Source: Udaeobacter sp963725505
Lineage (GTDB): Bacteria; Verrucomicrobiota; Verrucomicrobiia; Chthoniobacterales; UBA10450
Reading direction: 5' to 3'
Length of the DNA: 64,000 bases
Assembly (NCBI GenBank): GCA_963725505.1
Contig: CAVRYN010000006.1
Span: 62,001 to 126,000, forward strand
Notes under the pieces: generated by a model
The model's database searches: none
Seen by the model: only the letters and a program-made list of their open reading frames with translations
Told to the model about the DNA's origin: nothing
Shown here: positions 1-7,729 of the stretch, piece by piece
Numbering within the stretch: the stretch's first letter is position 1
How the letters are laid out: each line of letters begins with the position of its first letter
Made by a program: the position numbers and the translations under genes

Positions 1-326
1 TTGTCGTGGCCGCTGGTATTGAGCAACAATGCTCCAGTGCCAACAGCGGTATTGGAATCACCCGTGTTGAGGACCAGCGTTCCCGCGCCAACACCGGTGT
101 TGTAGTTCCCGCCGCCGACTGAATAGAGCGAATACCAACCAACTCCTGTGTTTCCGGCGCCAGCGCCGAGGAGCGCGAGGGCGTTGCACCCTTCCGCCGT
201 TGTGAACCCGGGATAGCACCCATCCGGCGCCGGAGCAACTTGGGGAGCTGCCTTTGTTTGTGGCAAGAACGCAAAGCTGGCGAGCACGGACAGGATCGTT
301 GTGAATATTTTGAGGCGAGTTTTCAT
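1..326 (-). CDS. Secreted repeat protein, N-terminal part (runs off the left edge)
   Basis: On the minus strand an ATG at 326-324 opens a frame that stays open to the window edge (108 codons). An AAGGAAA ribosome site lies just upstream of the ATG. The first ~26 residues form a signal peptide (MKTRLKIF, hydrophobic core, cut near TKA-AP). After a Cys-containing stretch the sequence becomes glycine/asparagine/threonine-rich with a spaced pattern such as NTGVG, NTGDSNTAVGTGAL and LLNTSG. Repeats of this NTAxGxxAL type are known from the stalk or head regions of trimeric adhesins and from tail-fibre-like proteins that end in an S74 endosialidase chaperone. I infer a large exported beta-solenoid surface protein. 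The C-terminal half is outside the window, so an S74 domain cannot be confirmed. Confidence 0.7.
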   Translation of the reverse strand, partial: MKTRLKIFTTILSVLASFAFLPQTKAAPQVAPAPDGCYPGFTTAEGCNALALLGAGAGNTGVGWYSLYSVGGGNYNTGVGAGTLVLNTGDSNTAVGTGALLLNTSGHD

Positions 327-377
327 TAGCTTAATTTTCCTTTTTTTATTGTTTTGGCCTTCTCTGATTTCCATTGG

Positions 378-404
378 CCCGCCGTAGCCTTCGCGAAGGC
401 GGCT
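378..404. repeat. Short palindrome, CCGCCGTAGCC / GGCGAAGGCGG family
   Basis: The hairpin CCGTAGCCTTCGCGAAGGCGG lies between the repeat-protein gene and a gene relic. A near-identical hairpin recurs at 31685-31707, where it is translated as the N-terminus of an ABC permease. The remaining bases from 327 to 590 hold nothing else that I recognise. Confidence 0.55.
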
Positions 405-590
405 CCCTGGAGAACTCATTTCCGGGCCGTTCATGGTGGATGTTCGTTTTGCCTGGCCCAAGCCCTGACCCCCAAAGCGTTTTGGCAAAAGTTCAGATGC
501 TGTGTCAACAAGAAAAGCTAAAAGAGAGAACGCGCTGAAAGTTGCAACTTCCGCGCACGCCTGGCTCCCATGAGCAAACAGGCGTCCCGA

Positions 591-835
591 TCATTTGTCG
601 CAAGCGCGAATCGCCGATTCAAGTTCAACAAACGCCGGCAGCTTTTCATCCGCGCGCACGATGAAACGCTTCCCATCCTCGCGATGTGCGTCAACAATCC
701 AGATTGTCTGCCCGTTGGAATCAAGCGGCTGAGACGTACCCCAAGCTCCAACTGCGTTTGCTCGAGATTGTCAGCGATGATTTCCGAATACGTGATCCGC
801 CACCTCAGCACGCTAACAAGTTGCAATCGACCCAA
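591..835 (-). pseudogene. Relic of a small-protein gene (frameshifted), copy 1
   Basis: Reading the minus strand in three successive frames recovers one continuous short protein: TYSEIIADNLEQTQ, then WSLGYVSAA, then DSNGQTIWIVDAHREDG followed by KRFIVRADEKLPAFVELESA and a TGA at 593-591. At least two frameshifts separate these pieces, so no intact product can be made. A second damaged copy of the same protein lies at 2163-2340 (ADNLSKAGWNWG, VDSNGRTIWIVDAYRGDGKR). The family is unnamed to me. Conservation of the protein phrase in two copies with independent frameshifts argues that it was once a real gene. The open frames on either strand here are fragments of it. Confidence 0.6.
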
Positions 836-850
836 CAGGAGGGCATCGTG

Positions 851-1252
851 ATGCCTATCCGATCTCTAATCATCTTCGCAATCAAAGTCGCGTTACCCGT
901 CGGCCTCTTGGTGACGCCTGCATACGCGCAAGATCCGGCCGTCGTCAATTCTAAGACAATACGCGTCAGGTTCGAAAACGATCGTGTTCGCGTCCTCGAA
1001 GCTATCTTGCCACCCGGTATTAAAGAGCAGGTGCACTCGCACCCCGCCTACGTCATCTATGTTTTGGCAGGGGGTCGGTATCGCAACTACGCAGCAGATG
1101 GCAAGATCACAGAGGGCGCGTTCCAAACGGGCGACGTTATCTATCGCGACCCTTTGACCCATGCCGCGGAGAACATTGGCGATAAGCCTATGCATCTGAT
1201 CCTCGTGGAGCTCAAACGCGAGGCCGGCAGCGGCACGTCAGCTCACCCCTGA
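851..1252 (+). CDS. Secreted cupin-domain protein
   Basis: 133 residues. The ATG at 851 is chosen over upstream starts because AGGAGG (838-843) sits 7 bases before it and because a signal peptide begins there (MPIRSLIIF, hydrophobic stretch, AYA-QDP cut near residue 27). The rest is one small beta-barrel cupin: conserved motif 1 is partly present as HSHPAYVIYVLAGG and motif 2 region as GDVIYRDPLTHAAENIGD, giving His residues that could hold a metal. Single-domain exported cupins of this size are common in soil bacteria, often without a known substrate. I cannot name the reaction. The stop codon is followed in the same frame by the relic at 1253-1408. Confidence 0.75.
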   Translation: MPIRSLIIFAIKVALPVGLLVTPAYAQDPAVVNSKTIRVRFENDRVRVLEAILPPGIKEQVHSHPAYVIYVLAGGRYRNYAADGKITEGAFQTGDVIYRDPLTHAAENIGDKPMHLILVELKREAGSGTSAHP

Positions 1253-1408
1253 CAGCGCGAGACTCTCCCCACCAGCGCGCCAGTCGGCACTGCGATCGGC
1301 TACGCGAAGTTTTATAGCCGGTCACATCATGCTGTGATTCGCGTTTACGATGACGCTGGCAACGTGATCCAGACGCACGAGCAGACGGGCGAGTTCAAGG
1401 AGGCGTAA
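1253..1408 (+). pseudogene. 5'-truncated fragment of a small protein gene
   Basis: Directly after the cupin stop, in the same reading frame, 51 codons stay open and end with TAA at 1406-1408. The translation reads APVGTAIGYAKFYSRSHHAV then IRVYDDAGNVIQTHEQTGEF and has the composition of a real small beta-rich protein. There is no ATG, GTG or TTG with a ribosome site at its head, so it looks like the 3' remnant of a gene whose start was lost when the cupin gene came to lie next to it. A readthrough extension of the cupin is formally possible but I consider it unlikely. Confidence 0.45.
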
Positions 1409-1474
1409 AGTTTTTTGCTCGCGTCAGGTCGCACTTCCCGCTAAAATGAATTTCCATGACTCCGCTTTTATCGG

Positions 1475-1547
1475 GCGGTCACGAGAGGAGCCAAGCCGAT
1501 TAGACCCTGGCAACCCTTATGCGACAGCTCACTGTTATACTGACCGC
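1475..1547 (+). promoter_or_regulatory. Possible structured leader RNA with SAM-I/SAM-IV-like sequence
   Basis: GCGGTCA (1475-1481) can pair perfectly with TGACCGC (1541-1547). Inside lies CACGAGAGGAGCCAAGCC and then CCTGGCAACCC. The order (GG)TCA-CGAG-...-CAAGCC-...-GGCAACC is reminiscent of the core of S-adenosylmethionine riboswitches of the SAM-I/SAM-IV clan. A short GAGC/GCTC helix (1488-1491 with 1527-1530) is also possible. Against it, the start codon of the following gene (1519) is inside the structure, the usual P2 3' strand is not obvious, and the downstream gene has no link to methionine metabolism. Treat as a candidate only. Confidence 0.2.
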
Positions 1548-2010
1548 ACTAACGGTGGCCACATTCCAAACGCACGCTGGAAGTCTCGACTGGCTTTTTG
1601 ATGCTGCTAACAACGATGCTATCGCACGCGGACAAGCCCAATTCTTGGTGTGGGATGGTGTGTCGCATCCCTTCGAAGCGAGTTTCGAGAAGGTAGACAT
1701 TGTAGACAAAGATGGGCCTTTTTATCTCTTTCATGTTGTAATCACCAGTCCAGGCGCCGGAGTAGAGCGCGATCGCAGCTCATACCTGGTGTGTTTCAAG
1801 CTGACTGAACGTGGAACCGAATTCCGTATAATTCCCGTCATTCAAAACGCTTCAGACCCGCCGACGCAAAACGAGATTGCGATAGATAAGCGTCTTAATA
1901 GATGGCCAGTTTCGCCGCCTTGGAAAGCAGGAGATGATCTACCACACCATATTAAGCCTCCTGGCTTGAACATCGTGTTAGACAAGTGTCGCGCAGAATC
2001 AGACCAGTAA
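1519..2010 (+). CDS. Secreted protein of unknown function
   Basis: 163 residues beginning with a signal peptide (MRQLTVILTALTVATFQTHA, cut before GS near residue 21). The mature part has alternating polar/hydrophobic strands (PFYLFHVVITSP, SYLVCFKLTERGTEFRIIPV) and two cysteines, one near the C-terminus, compatible with a disulfide-bonded periplasmic domain. I recognise no family. The start lies inside the structured leader candidate described separately; the alternative of a later start would remove the signal peptide, so the ATG at 1519 is preferred. It is a single gene with no same-strand partner. Confidence 0.6.
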   Translation: MRQLTVILTALTVATFQTHAGSLDWLFDAANNDAIARGQAQFLVWDGVSHPFEASFEKVDIVDKDGPFYLFHVVITSPGAGVERDRSSYLVCFKLTERGTEFRIIPVIQNASDPPTQNEIAIDKRLNRWPVSPPWKAGDDLPHHIKPPGLNIVLDKCRAESDQ

Positions 2011-2162
2011 CACCGTTAACCTTTCTACCGGTAACGGTAGGGTCCAATTCATCTGACGCAGTGGCGACAATGTTCGCTTTCATTTGCAAGCGGCCCGATC
2101 ACGGAATCAATGGCGATTACGAAGTCTCAGTCCTGACGCGACTGATCTAAAATGAAAAAGAG

Positions 2163-2340
2163 CGGTTTGGAAACCGCTTCAAGTTCCAAAAACGCCGTCA
2201 GCTTTCATCTGCATGTACAACGAGACGCTTCCCATCGCCGCGATACGCGTCAACAATCCAGATCGTTCGGCCGTTGGAATCCACGGCTGAGACGCAGCCC
2301 CAATTCCAACCGGCTTTGCTGAGATTGTCAGCTATTTCAC
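2163..2340 (-). pseudogene. Relic of a small-protein gene (frameshifted), copy 2
   Basis: The minus strand reads EIADNLSKAGWNWGCVSAVD then SNGRTIWIVDAYRGDGKRLV and ADES before a premature TGA. Skipping one base (GAAAGC instead of GAAAAGC) restores KLTAFLELEAV, matching the end of the copy at 591-835. The start codon is also lost: in-frame upstream codons run straight into TAG. The two relics are about 1.5 kb apart on the same strand and are clearly homologous in both DNA and protein. The 2011-2160 stretch before it contains only a small CTACCGGTAACGGTAG palindrome. Confidence 0.6.
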
Positions 2341-2463
2341 GCGGCTAATGGGCTTAACCCAAAGAATGCTTTTTTGCCGCCAATGTTCCAGCAAAGAATG
2401 ATGCGTTGCTTACACAAGATTCGGGCCAGCTCTGACAATAAGCGGTGAGCGCAATGCACCAAG

Positions 2464-2694
2464 ATGGCTTTAATAGATCAAACACATCTATTTCAAATTC
2501 TTAATTACAAAGTGACGATGACAATTGAAAAATGGCTGAAGGAAGAAAAGATGCGCTTGGGACGCTTTAAGATTTACTGTGTTAACGCACAGAAAGAAGA
2601 ACCAAAATCGCTCCCACTTCAGATGACGCGAAGCTGTTGGAGTGGACAGTATCGCACCTGGGATGATGCATTAGATGCTTTATCTATCCGCTAA
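2464..2694 (+). CDS. Small hypothetical protein
   Basis: 76 codons from the first ATG, or 58 from the ATG at 2518 (MTIEKWLKEEKMRLG). The C-terminal half (GRFKIYCVNAQKEEPKSL, SCWSGQYRTWDDALDAL) reads like a folded small domain with aromatic residues and an acidic helix. No ribosome binding site is obvious before either start and no family is recognised. The base composition here is richer in A/T than the neighbours, which may indicate a recent arrival. It could also be a chance frame. Confidence 0.35.
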   Translation: MALIDQTHLFQILNYKVTMTIEKWLKEEKMRLGRFKIYCVNAQKEEPKSLPLQMTRSCWSGQYRTWDDALDALSIR

Positions 2695-2753
2695 TGCCAT
2701 CCGCAACATGCAAATGTGGGAGATTTGCCACGTGAAACCGCAGGGCTTTTACA

Positions 2754-2827
2754 TGGCTGCCTCGCTAGGATTCGAACCTAGACAGAGAGATTCAGAGTCT
2801 CTAGTGCTACCATTACACCACGAGGCA
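2754..2827 (-). tRNA. tRNA-Gln (anticodon CTG)
   Basis: The minus strand forms a full cloverleaf: a 7-bp acceptor stem TGCCTCG/CGAGGCA, D-loop with GGTGTAATGGTAGC, anticodon stem AGAGA/TCTCT around the loop CTCTGAA (anticodon CTG, reading CAG), and the T-arm with GGTTCGAATCC. The 3' CCA is encoded (2756-2754), unlike the tRNA-Gly at 54270. Confidence 0.95.
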
Positions 2828-2895
2828 ACGAGCGAGAAAATTAAAGACCGATAGCCCTCGCTGCAAGTCGCGCGCAGGCGCGTTGCTCGACGTTT

Positions 2896-3834
2896 TTATG
2901 CGACCGCGACCTTCGCGTCGAGGAGAATCTCTGCGCCTTCTTGAGCGGCTGCGACTTTCAACGGCTTTCCGCTCTTTGCCACGAGTTCGCGAGCGGATTC
3001 CAGCATCGCGTCCACTTTCTCGTCGTCGTGATGGGGGTCATGGTGAAAAAGCACCAGCGTCTGAATCTCCGCCTCGAGCGCGAGCGAAACGGCGCTGGAG
3101 ATCGAACCATGTCCCCATCCGATGTGGTTTTTATACTCTCTGTCGGTGTACTGTGCGTCGAGAATCAGAATATCGCTGCCGTGCAGAAACTGCGCCATCC
3201 CGGCTTGCTCATCCGCCGCAATTTCCTTCGCCTGTTCCGGACTCAGTTGATTTCCACGGCCTGCATGGAGAAAAAATTCATACGGCTCGTGATCAGGGAG
3301 AAAAGCGACTGAGCCGGCGCTGGTGAAAATGCGATAACCGGCGCAGACCCCGGGATGATTTACGAATGCGGCGTGAACCTTCACGTTGCCGAGGGAGAAC
3401 GTCATGTCACTCAGCTTGTTAATGTCCATCTTGGCGGAGAGCTCACGCATCGTAATCGGAAAGAACGGCGCTTTCATCGGCTCGGCCAGGATATCGCGGA
3501 AGCTCGCGCCGGCGCCGTCAAAACCGAAAATGCGAATTTCGTTGTTGGAATCGTACGCGGGCTTGAAAAATGGGAAGCCTTGGATGTGGTCCCAATGCGC
3601 ATGGGTGATCAACAGCGAAAGCTTGATCGGTCGCGCTTGAAATTCCTTCTGCAGCGCGATGCCAAATGGCCGGATGCCGGAGCCGGCATCGAGCACGATA
3701 ATCTCGCCGTCTGCTCGCAATTCTACGCACGTGGTATTGCCACCGTAACGTAGCGTCCCAGGACCGGGCACGGCGATTGAGCCGCGTGTCCCCCAAAACT
3801 TAATTCTTGTGGGCGATGCTGAGACGCTGGGCAT
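2896..3834 (-). CDS. Metallo-beta-lactamase-fold hydrolase
   Basis: 312 residues. The N-terminus RIKFWGTRGSIAVPGPGT and the zinc motif THAHWDHIQG (about residue 79-88) are typical of a group of MBL-fold phosphodiesterase-like hydrolases related to RNase Z and cyclic-nucleotide phosphodiesterases. Further metal ligands fit: His in FVNHPG (about residue 160), Asp in LILDAQYTD (about residue 228) and His in LFHHDPHHDD (about residue 266). No signal peptide, so cytoplasmic. Substrate cannot be told; members of this group are often described only as MBL-fold hydrolases. It stands alone between tRNA-Gln and hppA on the same strand, 115 bases downstream of hppA. No Shine-Dalgarno is visible before the chosen ATG. 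Confidence 0.85.
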   Translation of the reverse strand: MPSVSASPTRIKFWGTRGSIAVPGPGTLRYGGNTTCVELRADGEIIVLDAGSGIRPFGIALQKEFQARPIKLSLLITHAHWDHIQGFPFFKPAYDSNNEIRIFGFDGAGASFRDILAEPMKAPFFPITMRELSAKMDINKLSDMTFSLGNVKVHAAFVNHPGVCAGYRIFTSAGSVAFLPDHEPYEFFLHAGRGNQLSPEQAKEIAADEQAGMAQFLHGSDILILDAQYTDREYKNHIGWGHGSISSAVSLALEAEIQTLVLFHHDPHHDDEKVDAMLESARELVAKSGKPLKVAAAQEGAEILLDAKVAVA

Positions 3835-3949
3835 GGGAGGAGAGAGCGCTGGATTCTGCCACGCGTTTGTGATGAAACCAAGTGTTTTGATTGCGGAAAC
3901 ATTGCGCCGACACGCCGCGAAGACATTTCGGGCAGCGCAGCGTGGATCC

Positions 3950-6034
3950 CTAAAAGAAAATGGGGATGATCAAGATCGCCAGAATATTGACTACTTTGAT
4001 CATGGGATTGATCGCAGGGCCGGCGGTGTCTTTGTAGGGGTCGCCCACGGTATCGCCGGTGACTGCTGCGGCGTGCGCAAAAGAGCCTTTGCCCCCGAGA
4101 TTTCCTTCCTCAATAAATTTCTTTGCGTTGTCCCATGCGGCGCCACCGGACGTCATTGCAATGGCGATGAATAATCCGGTCACGATGGTGCCGACCAGCA
4201 ACCCACCAAGCACCACGGGGCCGAGTGGCTTAATGACAGCGACCAGGACGACTGCAACCAACGGCAGTAGTGCCGGAACGATCATCTCACGCAACGCCGC
4301 TTTTGTTACGATGTCCACACAAGTTCCGTATTCGGGTCTGTCCTGTCCGGTCAAAATTCCCGGTTTGGCTTGCAATTGCCGGCGCACTTCACGCACGACC
4401 GCGCCAGCCGCCTTGCCTACCGCGTCCATGCTGAATGCCGTGAAGACAAATGGCAGGAGTCCACCGATAAACAGGCCAACGATCACTTTTGGATCTTGCA
4501 GCGAGAATTGGAAGAATTGGTCGGTCGCAAGTTTGCCCAAACTGGTGAGGTGTGCGCGTAACTCTTCTACGTACGATCCGAACAAAACTAGCGCGGCCAA
4601 TCCGGCCGAAGCGATGGCATAGCCTTTGGTGACAGCTTTCATGGTGTTGCCAACCGCGTCGAGTTCGTCTGTCACGGCGCGAATTTCCTTTGGCAAATGG
4701 GCCATCACCGCGATGCCGCCTGCGTTGTCTGTGATCGGGCCAAATGAATCGAGCGAGATGATGACGCCGGCCATGGACAGCATCGACATAACTGCAATTG
4801 CAATTCCGTAGAGACCGGCAAAATGAAACGTGACCAGAATCGCCAGCCCAATGAAGAGCACAGGCAGCGCGGTGGCGTGTTCTCCGGCCGCCAACCCGGC
4901 GATGATGTTTGTGGCGTGCCCAGTCTCGGATGCATATGCAATTTTTTGGACTGGTCGAAAGTGAGATGAAGTGTAGTAATTCGTGAGTGCGACGATGACC
5001 GGAGTCATTACGAGGCCAACCAGCGAAGCAAAATAGAGCTGGGCGGGTGACCGCAACAGGCCGTCGATGGTCACTCCGCCCGGAAAAAGGCTACGCGTCG
5101 CTGGCCAGAATAGAATTGCGGAGATCAGGGCGTTGGTCATCACCGCGCCCATCAACACGGCTGCCGGTTTACCGCGCGCCACATTTACAAACACGATCCC
5201 ACAGATTGCCCCCAGGACAGAAATTCCACCAAGCACGAATGGATAAACGATGGCCGCTGGGTTTCCGCCAAGTGTCAACAGCCCGGCCAGAATCGCGCCG
5301 ACTAAACTGACGGCGTAAGTTTCGAAAACGTCCGCAGCCATGCCCGCACAATCACCTACGTTATCGCCAACATTATCAGCGATCACCGCCGGATTTCGTG
5401 GATCGTCTTCCTCGAGGCCCTTCTCGATCTTGCCTACCAGATCGGCGCCAACGTCGGCGGCTTTTGTGTAAATGCCGCCGCCCAATCGGGCGAAAACGCT
5501 AATGAGACTACCGCCCAGCGCGAGTCCCACCAGGCTGCGTATCGCCGCGTCACTTCCAATTAGCTTTGCAGCGATCATGTAAAAGATGGACACGGAAAGC
5601 AATGCGAGCCCAACCACGAGCAGGCCTGTCACCGAGCCGCCGTTGAATGCTATTCGCAGTGCATTGAGCTGCCCGACGCTGGCGGCCTGCGCTGTGCGCA
5701 CATTTGCCAGCACGGCCACGCGCATCCCGATGAAGCCTGCTGCGAGCGAAAAGAAGGCGCCGATTACAAATCCAATCGCTGTGGAGTGATCTTTGAAAAT
5801 GAAGAGCAAAACAAAAATCACTACTGCGATCACGGTGATCGTCTTGACTTGCCGATTCAAATACGCCCTGGCGCCTTCCTGTACGGCGGCTGAGATTTCC
5901 CGCATCCGCTCATTTCCCGATGGCGCCCGAGTCACTGCCGCGATCAAAAAGAAGGCGAACACAAGACCAATCGCGGCGCATACCATCGACAGTGGCACGC
6001 CTAAATTGAGGATGCTTAAGGCCAGGAAATTCAT
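3950..6034 (-). CDS. hppA: Membrane-bound proton-translocating pyrophosphatase
   Basis: 694 residues and about 16 membrane segments, the normal size for the family. It hydrolyses pyrophosphate and pumps H+ (or Na+) out of the cytoplasm. The catalytic region is complete: GGGIYTKAADVGADLVGK (about residue 204-221), DDPRNPAVIADNVGDNVGD and CAGMAADVFETYA follow it, and the C-terminal GDTVGDPYKDTAGPAINP is present. The potassium-selectivity motif reads GNTMKA (about residue 464), with Lys where potassium-dependent enzymes have Ala, so I infer the K+-independent H+-pumping class; Met in place of the usual second Thr is uncommon. The gene is monocistronic. A pump of this kind helps conserve energy in slow-growing soil bacteria. 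Confidence 0.96.
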   Translation of the reverse strand: MNFLALSILNLGVPLSMVCAAIGLVFAFFLIAAVTRAPSGNERMREISAAVQEGARAYLNRQVKTITVIAVVIFVLLFIFKDHSTAIGFVIGAFFSLAAGFIGMRVAVLANVRTAQAASVGQLNALRIAFNGGSVTGLLVVGLALLSVSIFYMIAAKLIGSDAAIRSLVGLALGGSLISVFARLGGGIYTKAADVGADLVGKIEKGLEEDDPRNPAVIADNVGDNVGDCAGMAADVFETYAVSLVGAILAGLLTLGGNPAAIVYPFVLGGISVLGAICGIVFVNVARGKPAAVLMGAVMTNALISAILFWPATRSLFPGGVTIDGLLRSPAQLYFASLVGLVMTPVIVALTNYYTSSHFRPVQKIAYASETGHATNIIAGLAAGEHATALPVLFIGLAILVTFHFAGLYGIAIAVMSMLSMAGVIISLDSFGPITDNAGGIAVMAHLPKEIRAVTDELDAVGNTMKAVTKGYAIASAGLAALVLFGSYVEELRAHLTSLGKLATDQFFQFSLQDPKVIVGLFIGGLLPFVFTAFSMDAVGKAAGAVVREVRRQLQAKPGILTGQDRPEYGTCVDIVTKAALREMIVPALLPLVAVVLVAVIKPLGPVVLGGLLVGTIVTGLFIAIAMTSGGAAWDNAKKFIEEGNLGGKGSFAHAAAVTGDTVGDPYKDTAGPAINPMIKVVNILAILIIPIFF

Positions 6035-6155
6035 CTTCGCGTCGCGTTGAAGCGCACGACTCTATGAAGAATTGCTGCGCTGGCAAAGGCAATTTGCCGG
6101 CGTTTCACACGAACGCCCTGCAATTCGACCAATCCGCTCAAATCGCTGGTTTTAT

Positions 6156-6188
6156 TGTAGGGCGTCCGCCGCGGCGGACGCCGTCGGG
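6156..6188. repeat. GTAGGGCGTCCGC palindrome
   Basis: TTGTAGGGCGTCCGCCG is followed directly by CGGCGGACGCC, a perfect 22-base hairpin (GGCGTCCGCCG/CGGCGGACGCC). It belongs to the TGTAG-headed palindromes found across the window and lies between the divergently transcribed hppA and sugar transporter genes, so it is not a simple terminator for either. Confidence 0.7.
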
Positions 6189-6267
6189 TTAGGTAATTGT
6201 TGAATGGCAGACAGAATGCCTGAGTTCATCTTCTCGCGGTTCGTATAACTGAGTAAGATCGACAACT

Positions 6268-7680
6268 ATGGCTGACAAAGAGATTGCCACGTTAAGCGAT
6301 GCACGTCTGGGCGGCGCGAAGTTTGTTTACATCGCAGCGTTATTCGCCGCGTTGGGCGGCCTTCTGTTCGGGTACGACACAGGCGTCATCTCTGGCGCGC
6401 TCATCTTTATTAAACGTGAATTTGGCCTGACGACTGCAGCGGAAGAAATTGTCGTTAGTGGCGTTTTGTTGGGCGCGACCATCGGCGCAATTGCCGGTGG
6501 AAAAGCCGCCGATCTTTTCGGGAGGCGACGAGTCTTACTTGTGACGGCGGCAATCTTCGGCATTGGCGCGCTCGCCAGCGCGGCGGCGCCATCACCTCCC
6601 ATCCTGATTGTCAGCCGCGTCGTTCTCGGTTTGGCGATTGGTCTCGCTTCAACAAACGTTCCAGTTTACCTGTCTGAAGTTGCGCCTCCGCACGCGCGCG
6701 GCCGGGTCGTATCACTGTTTCAACTCGCCGTCACCATCGGCATCGTCGTTGCATATCTGACTGATTACGCTTTTGCCGGCATTGAAGGCTGGAGATGGAT
6801 GCTCGGTCTGGCCGTCGCCCCGGCTCTAGTCTTTGGCACCGGCATGTTTTTCCTGCCGGAAACTCCGCGCTGGCTCATTCATAGAGGTCACCATGAAGTT
6901 GCGCACCGCGTTCTCGTGCGCATCCGCGACGTTGCAGATGTCAACATCGAGATCGAAGAGATCAAGGCGAGTCTGGCGCAGCAAACCGAAAGCGGACACT
7001 GGACCGATTTGCTGCGTCGGCAAGTTCGCCCTGCTCTGGTTGTTGGATTAGGCCTCGCCGTCTTTCAACAAATTACCGGCATCAACACGGTGATTTATTA
7101 TGCGCCAAAAATTCTTCAGGCCGCCGGATTCAATTCCGCCTCCGGCGCAATTCTGGCGACCACGGGCGTCGGCGTCGTAAATGTTGGTATGACAATCGTT
7201 GCGATGTTTTTGGTGGACCGCGCCGGGCGCCGGCCGCTGTTGCTTGTCGGTATCGCTGGAATGATCTTCACGCTTGGCATGCTCGGGTTGAGTTTCCGGA
7301 TCTCAAATCCATCGGGACAGCTCGCCTGGATCGCTGTGATTTGCCTGATGGCGTACGTCGCCTCGTTTGCAATCAGTCTGGGCCCGATCTTCTGGCTCTT
7401 GATTGCCGAGATTTATCCCCTGAGAATTCGCGGCCTCGCCGAGGGCACTGCGGCAACGTTCAACTGGGGCTCGAACCTGATTGTCTCGCTTACCTTTTTG
7501 ACGTTGCTCGAGAAAGTCGGTGCGAGTGCAACGTTTCTGCTCTACGCGTCTGCCTCGGTGGCGTCGTGGCTCTTCGCTTATTACCTCGTTCCGGAAACCA
7601 AAGGCCGCACTTTGGAAGAGATCGAAGCATTCTGGCGAGCAAGGCATGGTGCTCGCCGAACGGCCAGTCGAATTTCCTAG
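6268..7680 (+). CDS. Sugar porter, major facilitator superfamily
   Basis: 470 residues, twelve membrane segments, cytoplasmic membrane. Sugar-porter signatures are in place: GGLLFGYDTGVISGAL in TM1, DLFGRRR in the loop TM2-TM3 (about residue 88), PETPRWLIHRG before the central loop (about residue 203), QQITGINTVIYYAPKI in TM7 (about residue 271), and PETKGRTLEEIE at the C-terminal end. This matches proton-linked sugar symporters such as GalP, XylE and AraE; the exact sugar cannot be assigned. No sugar catabolic gene adjoins it. The ATG at 6268 follows GAGTAAG at a distance of about 12 bases. Confidence 0.92.
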   Translation: MADKEIATLSDARLGGAKFVYIAALFAALGGLLFGYDTGVISGALIFIKREFGLTTAAEEIVVSGVLLGATIGAIAGGKAADLFGRRRVLLVTAAIFGIGALASAAAPSPPILIVSRVVLGLAIGLASTNVPVYLSEVAPPHARGRVVSLFQLAVTIGIVVAYLTDYAFAGIEGWRWMLGLAVAPALVFGTGMFFLPETPRWLIHRGHHEVAHRVLVRIRDVADVNIEIEEIKASLAQQTESGHWTDLLRRQVRPALVVGLGLAVFQQITGINTVIYYAPKILQAAGFNSASGAILATTGVGVVNVGMTIVAMFLVDRAGRRPLLLVGIAGMIFTLGMLGLSFRISNPSGQLAWIAVICLMAYVASFAISLGPIFWLLIAEIYPLRIRGLAEGTAATFNWGSNLIVSLTFLTLLEKVGASATFLLYASASVASWLFAYYLVPETKGRTLEEIEAFWRARHGARRTASRIS

Positions 7681-7729
7681 CTCAACTGCTCGCGAATGAT
7701 GCGGCAGTTCTTACGATGTGCTCGCCAAA

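Noticed and set aside
518..835. 105- and 93-codon frames on both strands
   Set aside because: They cover a frameshifted relic; the protein-like signal moves between three frames, so neither open frame is a gene.
2883..3326. 147-codon plus-strand frame opposite the metallo-hydrolase gene
   Set aside because: Antisense shadow, Arg/Ser-rich, no homology pattern.
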